From Himantopus leucocephalus (lineage: Eukaryota; Chordata; Aves; Charadriiformes; Recurvirostridae): a stretch of DNA of 64,000 nucleotides. Shown one piece after another: positions 63,174 through 64,000 of this stretch; position 1 is the stretch's first letter; every line of letters begins with the position of its first letter. The notes beneath the pieces were generated by a model that worked only from the letters and a program-made list of their open reading frames with translations, ran no database searches and was not told the origin of the DNA. The translations under genes were made by a program, and so were the position numbers. The stretch is taken from positions 26,000,562 to 26,064,561 of the forward strand of contig RSEF01000006.1 in assembly GCA_003993805.1 (NCBI GenBank). The letters are read 5' to 3'.

Positions 63174-63249
63174 CTGGTAGAAAAGGGATGATTCTTTGCT
63201 TGGGGTCTTTCTGGCCTCCTTCAATAGGGAACTTGTCCAGAAGCTGCAT
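63174..63249 (-). CDS. SH3PXD2A: SH3PXD2A PX-domain exon (probably coding exon 3)
   Basis: This 76-nt internal exon encodes 25 full codons plus the first base of a glycine codon. The translation begins [16 protein letters not shown] and ends RIIPFLPG, the middle of the PX domain, about residues 52-77 of the human protein. The ATG that opens it is an internal methionine, not a start codon. In gene orientation the acceptor follows a pyrimidine-rich tract ending TTTCCTTTGCAG, and the donor is GTAACG. The exon enters in phase 0 and leaves in phase 1, which fits the next exon at 31858-31934. The PPK-type proline-rich stretch of the PX fold should end within this exon and the next. The paralogue SH3PXD2B has MQMLDKFPMEGG here, so IEGG and QLL support the A gene. 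Recognition is from memory of the family, but the match is essentially residue for residue. Confidence 0.97.
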
Positions 63250-64000
63250 CTGCAAAGGAAACAGAACAAACATCTTAGGGGGAAAACACGGACTGGCCGC
63301 ATAGGGACCAGGGGATCTCTTGGTCTGTGTGTGGTTTAAAAAGAGGATTAGCAAAGCAAAGCAACTGCAGGAATTACTCTGCTTCGTTGCAGGGGAGTCT
63401 GTACATAAAAAGGTACGATAGAGTTCACTCCAAGAAAGGGAGGGCAAGTTTCTGGCAGCGCAGAGGAGCTGGGACAGGGCCCAGGCAGACATCTGAGCCT
63501 GGCCTTGCCGCCGTTCTAAAATTAGGCTCTCATTCTTCATTACAACACACACGCCTTGTCTCTAATCCACAGCCTGCCCGCATTGGTGGAGGCACCATTT
63601 TTACCTGTCCCTGCAACAGACCACCCGCCTGGCTAAAAATGCTGTTCCAGCAGCAGGATTAATGCACATTTAATAAAACACCCGCTCTGCCTTCTTGCTG
63701 GCCAGGCACTGCCCACTGCCCTGGTGCAGCAGGAGCACTCCTGCTTCCCCAGGGAGAGAGAGATGGGTTTGGGGGGAATATCTTCCACTGCAGTCCGTAC
63801 ATGGAGGACAGCAGCTGAGAAAGGGCAGCAGGGAGGGAGGCCTTGGAGAGCAGAGCATCCCAGAGGATGACACCGCCACCATGAAAGGCCAGAAGGCACA
63901 GCTTATGGTGGGTGTGCTCTCCGCCCGTGGCAAGCACTCTTTAGCATACAGTTATGGAACACCTGAGTCTGAGTTTCACCCATATCAGCTAAGATCTTGC
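63250..64000 (-). other. SH3PXD2A: SH3PXD2A intron before PX exon 3 (3' end)
   Basis: This is the 3' end of the intron that should separate coding exons 2 and 3. It ends at the CAG acceptor at 63250-63252. No exon encoding the expected VYIINVTWS...YRRYSKFFDLQ portion is present, so that exon lies beyond the right edge. Nothing else is recognised. Confidence 0.85.

Larger units (their letters stand above)
1..64000 (-). other. SH3PXD2A: Internal part of the SH3PXD2A (TKS5) gene body
   Basis: The whole window appears to lie within one minus-strand gene. Three exons at 63174-63249, 31858-31934 and 21964-22055 encode consecutive parts of one PX domain with compatible reading phases and canonical AG/GT splice sites. 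The family is known: SH3PXD2A is a Src substrate and adaptor with an N-terminal PX domain and five SH3 domains, which binds phosphoinositides and organises podosomes and invadopodia. Neither the first two coding exons nor any SH3-domain exon was found, so the gene continues past both edges. Paralogue choice rests on residues such as [23 protein letters not shown] and [10 protein letters not shown], which fit SH3PXD2A; SH3PXD2B has different residues at several of these places. Confidence 0.93.

Noticed and set aside
63250..64000. Coding exon 2 of SH3PXD2A (YRRYSKFF region)
   Set aside because: Not present in the remaining 751 bases; presumed to lie right of the window.
1..64000. tRNA, rRNA, CRISPR arrays, prophage or bacterial operons
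   Set aside because: No cloverleaf, array periodicity or dense operon-like coding. The sequence is vertebrate intron throughout.

Overview
This window is vertebrate, almost certainly avian (or a close archosaur relative), genomic DNA. It lies inside one large gene on the minus strand. Three short exons with matched splice sites encode consecutive pieces of the phox-homology (PX) domain of SH3PXD2A (TKS5/FISH), the podosome and invadopodium scaffold protein. From 5' to 3' along the gene, and so right to left in the window, they lie at 63174-63249, 31858-31934 and 21964-22055. Their order, reading phases and translated residues join without a gap. The residues fit SH3PXD2A rather than its paralogue SH3PXD2B. 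By comparison with the human protein they cover about residues 52-133 and are probably the third, fourth and fifth coding exons. The second coding exon should lie beyond the right edge, and the SH3-encoding exons beyond the left edge.

Layout: 1-21963 is the 5' part, in gene orientation, of the intron after the fifth coding exon. 22056-31857 is a 9.8 kb intron, 31935-63173 a 31.2 kb intron, and 63250-64000 the 3' end of the intron before the third coding exon. More than 99 percent of the window is intronic. There are no tRNA or rRNA genes, CRISPR arrays, prokaryotic operons or second protein-coding genes that I can support. The many moderate-length open frames on both strands look like chance.

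The avian call rests on a 5'-truncated CR1 LINE tail ending in two ATTCTGTG-type octamers (30298-30472), a low density of young repeats, and gene introns of moderate size. The remaining recognisable repeats are very old. They are an antisense CR1/L3-type LINE relic with decayed reverse transcriptase and 3' UTR (42030-43050), a second antisense CR1 3' end (46127-46300), several MIR/CORE-SINE-like relics, a hAT-like inverted-repeat relic (38667-38812), and at least four copies of an imperfect palindromic amniote repeat built around a 'GAAGTCAATGG'-type core.

The best candidates for function beyond the exons are three CpG-rich islets inside introns (57595-57900, 30601-30940, 25681-25860), which could be internal promoters or enhancers. 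PX-less TKS5 isoforms made from internal promoters are known in mammals, which makes the islet at 30601-30940 the most interesting. I found no sign of an entirely new biological system. The value of the window is the gene identification, its exon phases, the islets and the fossil repeats.
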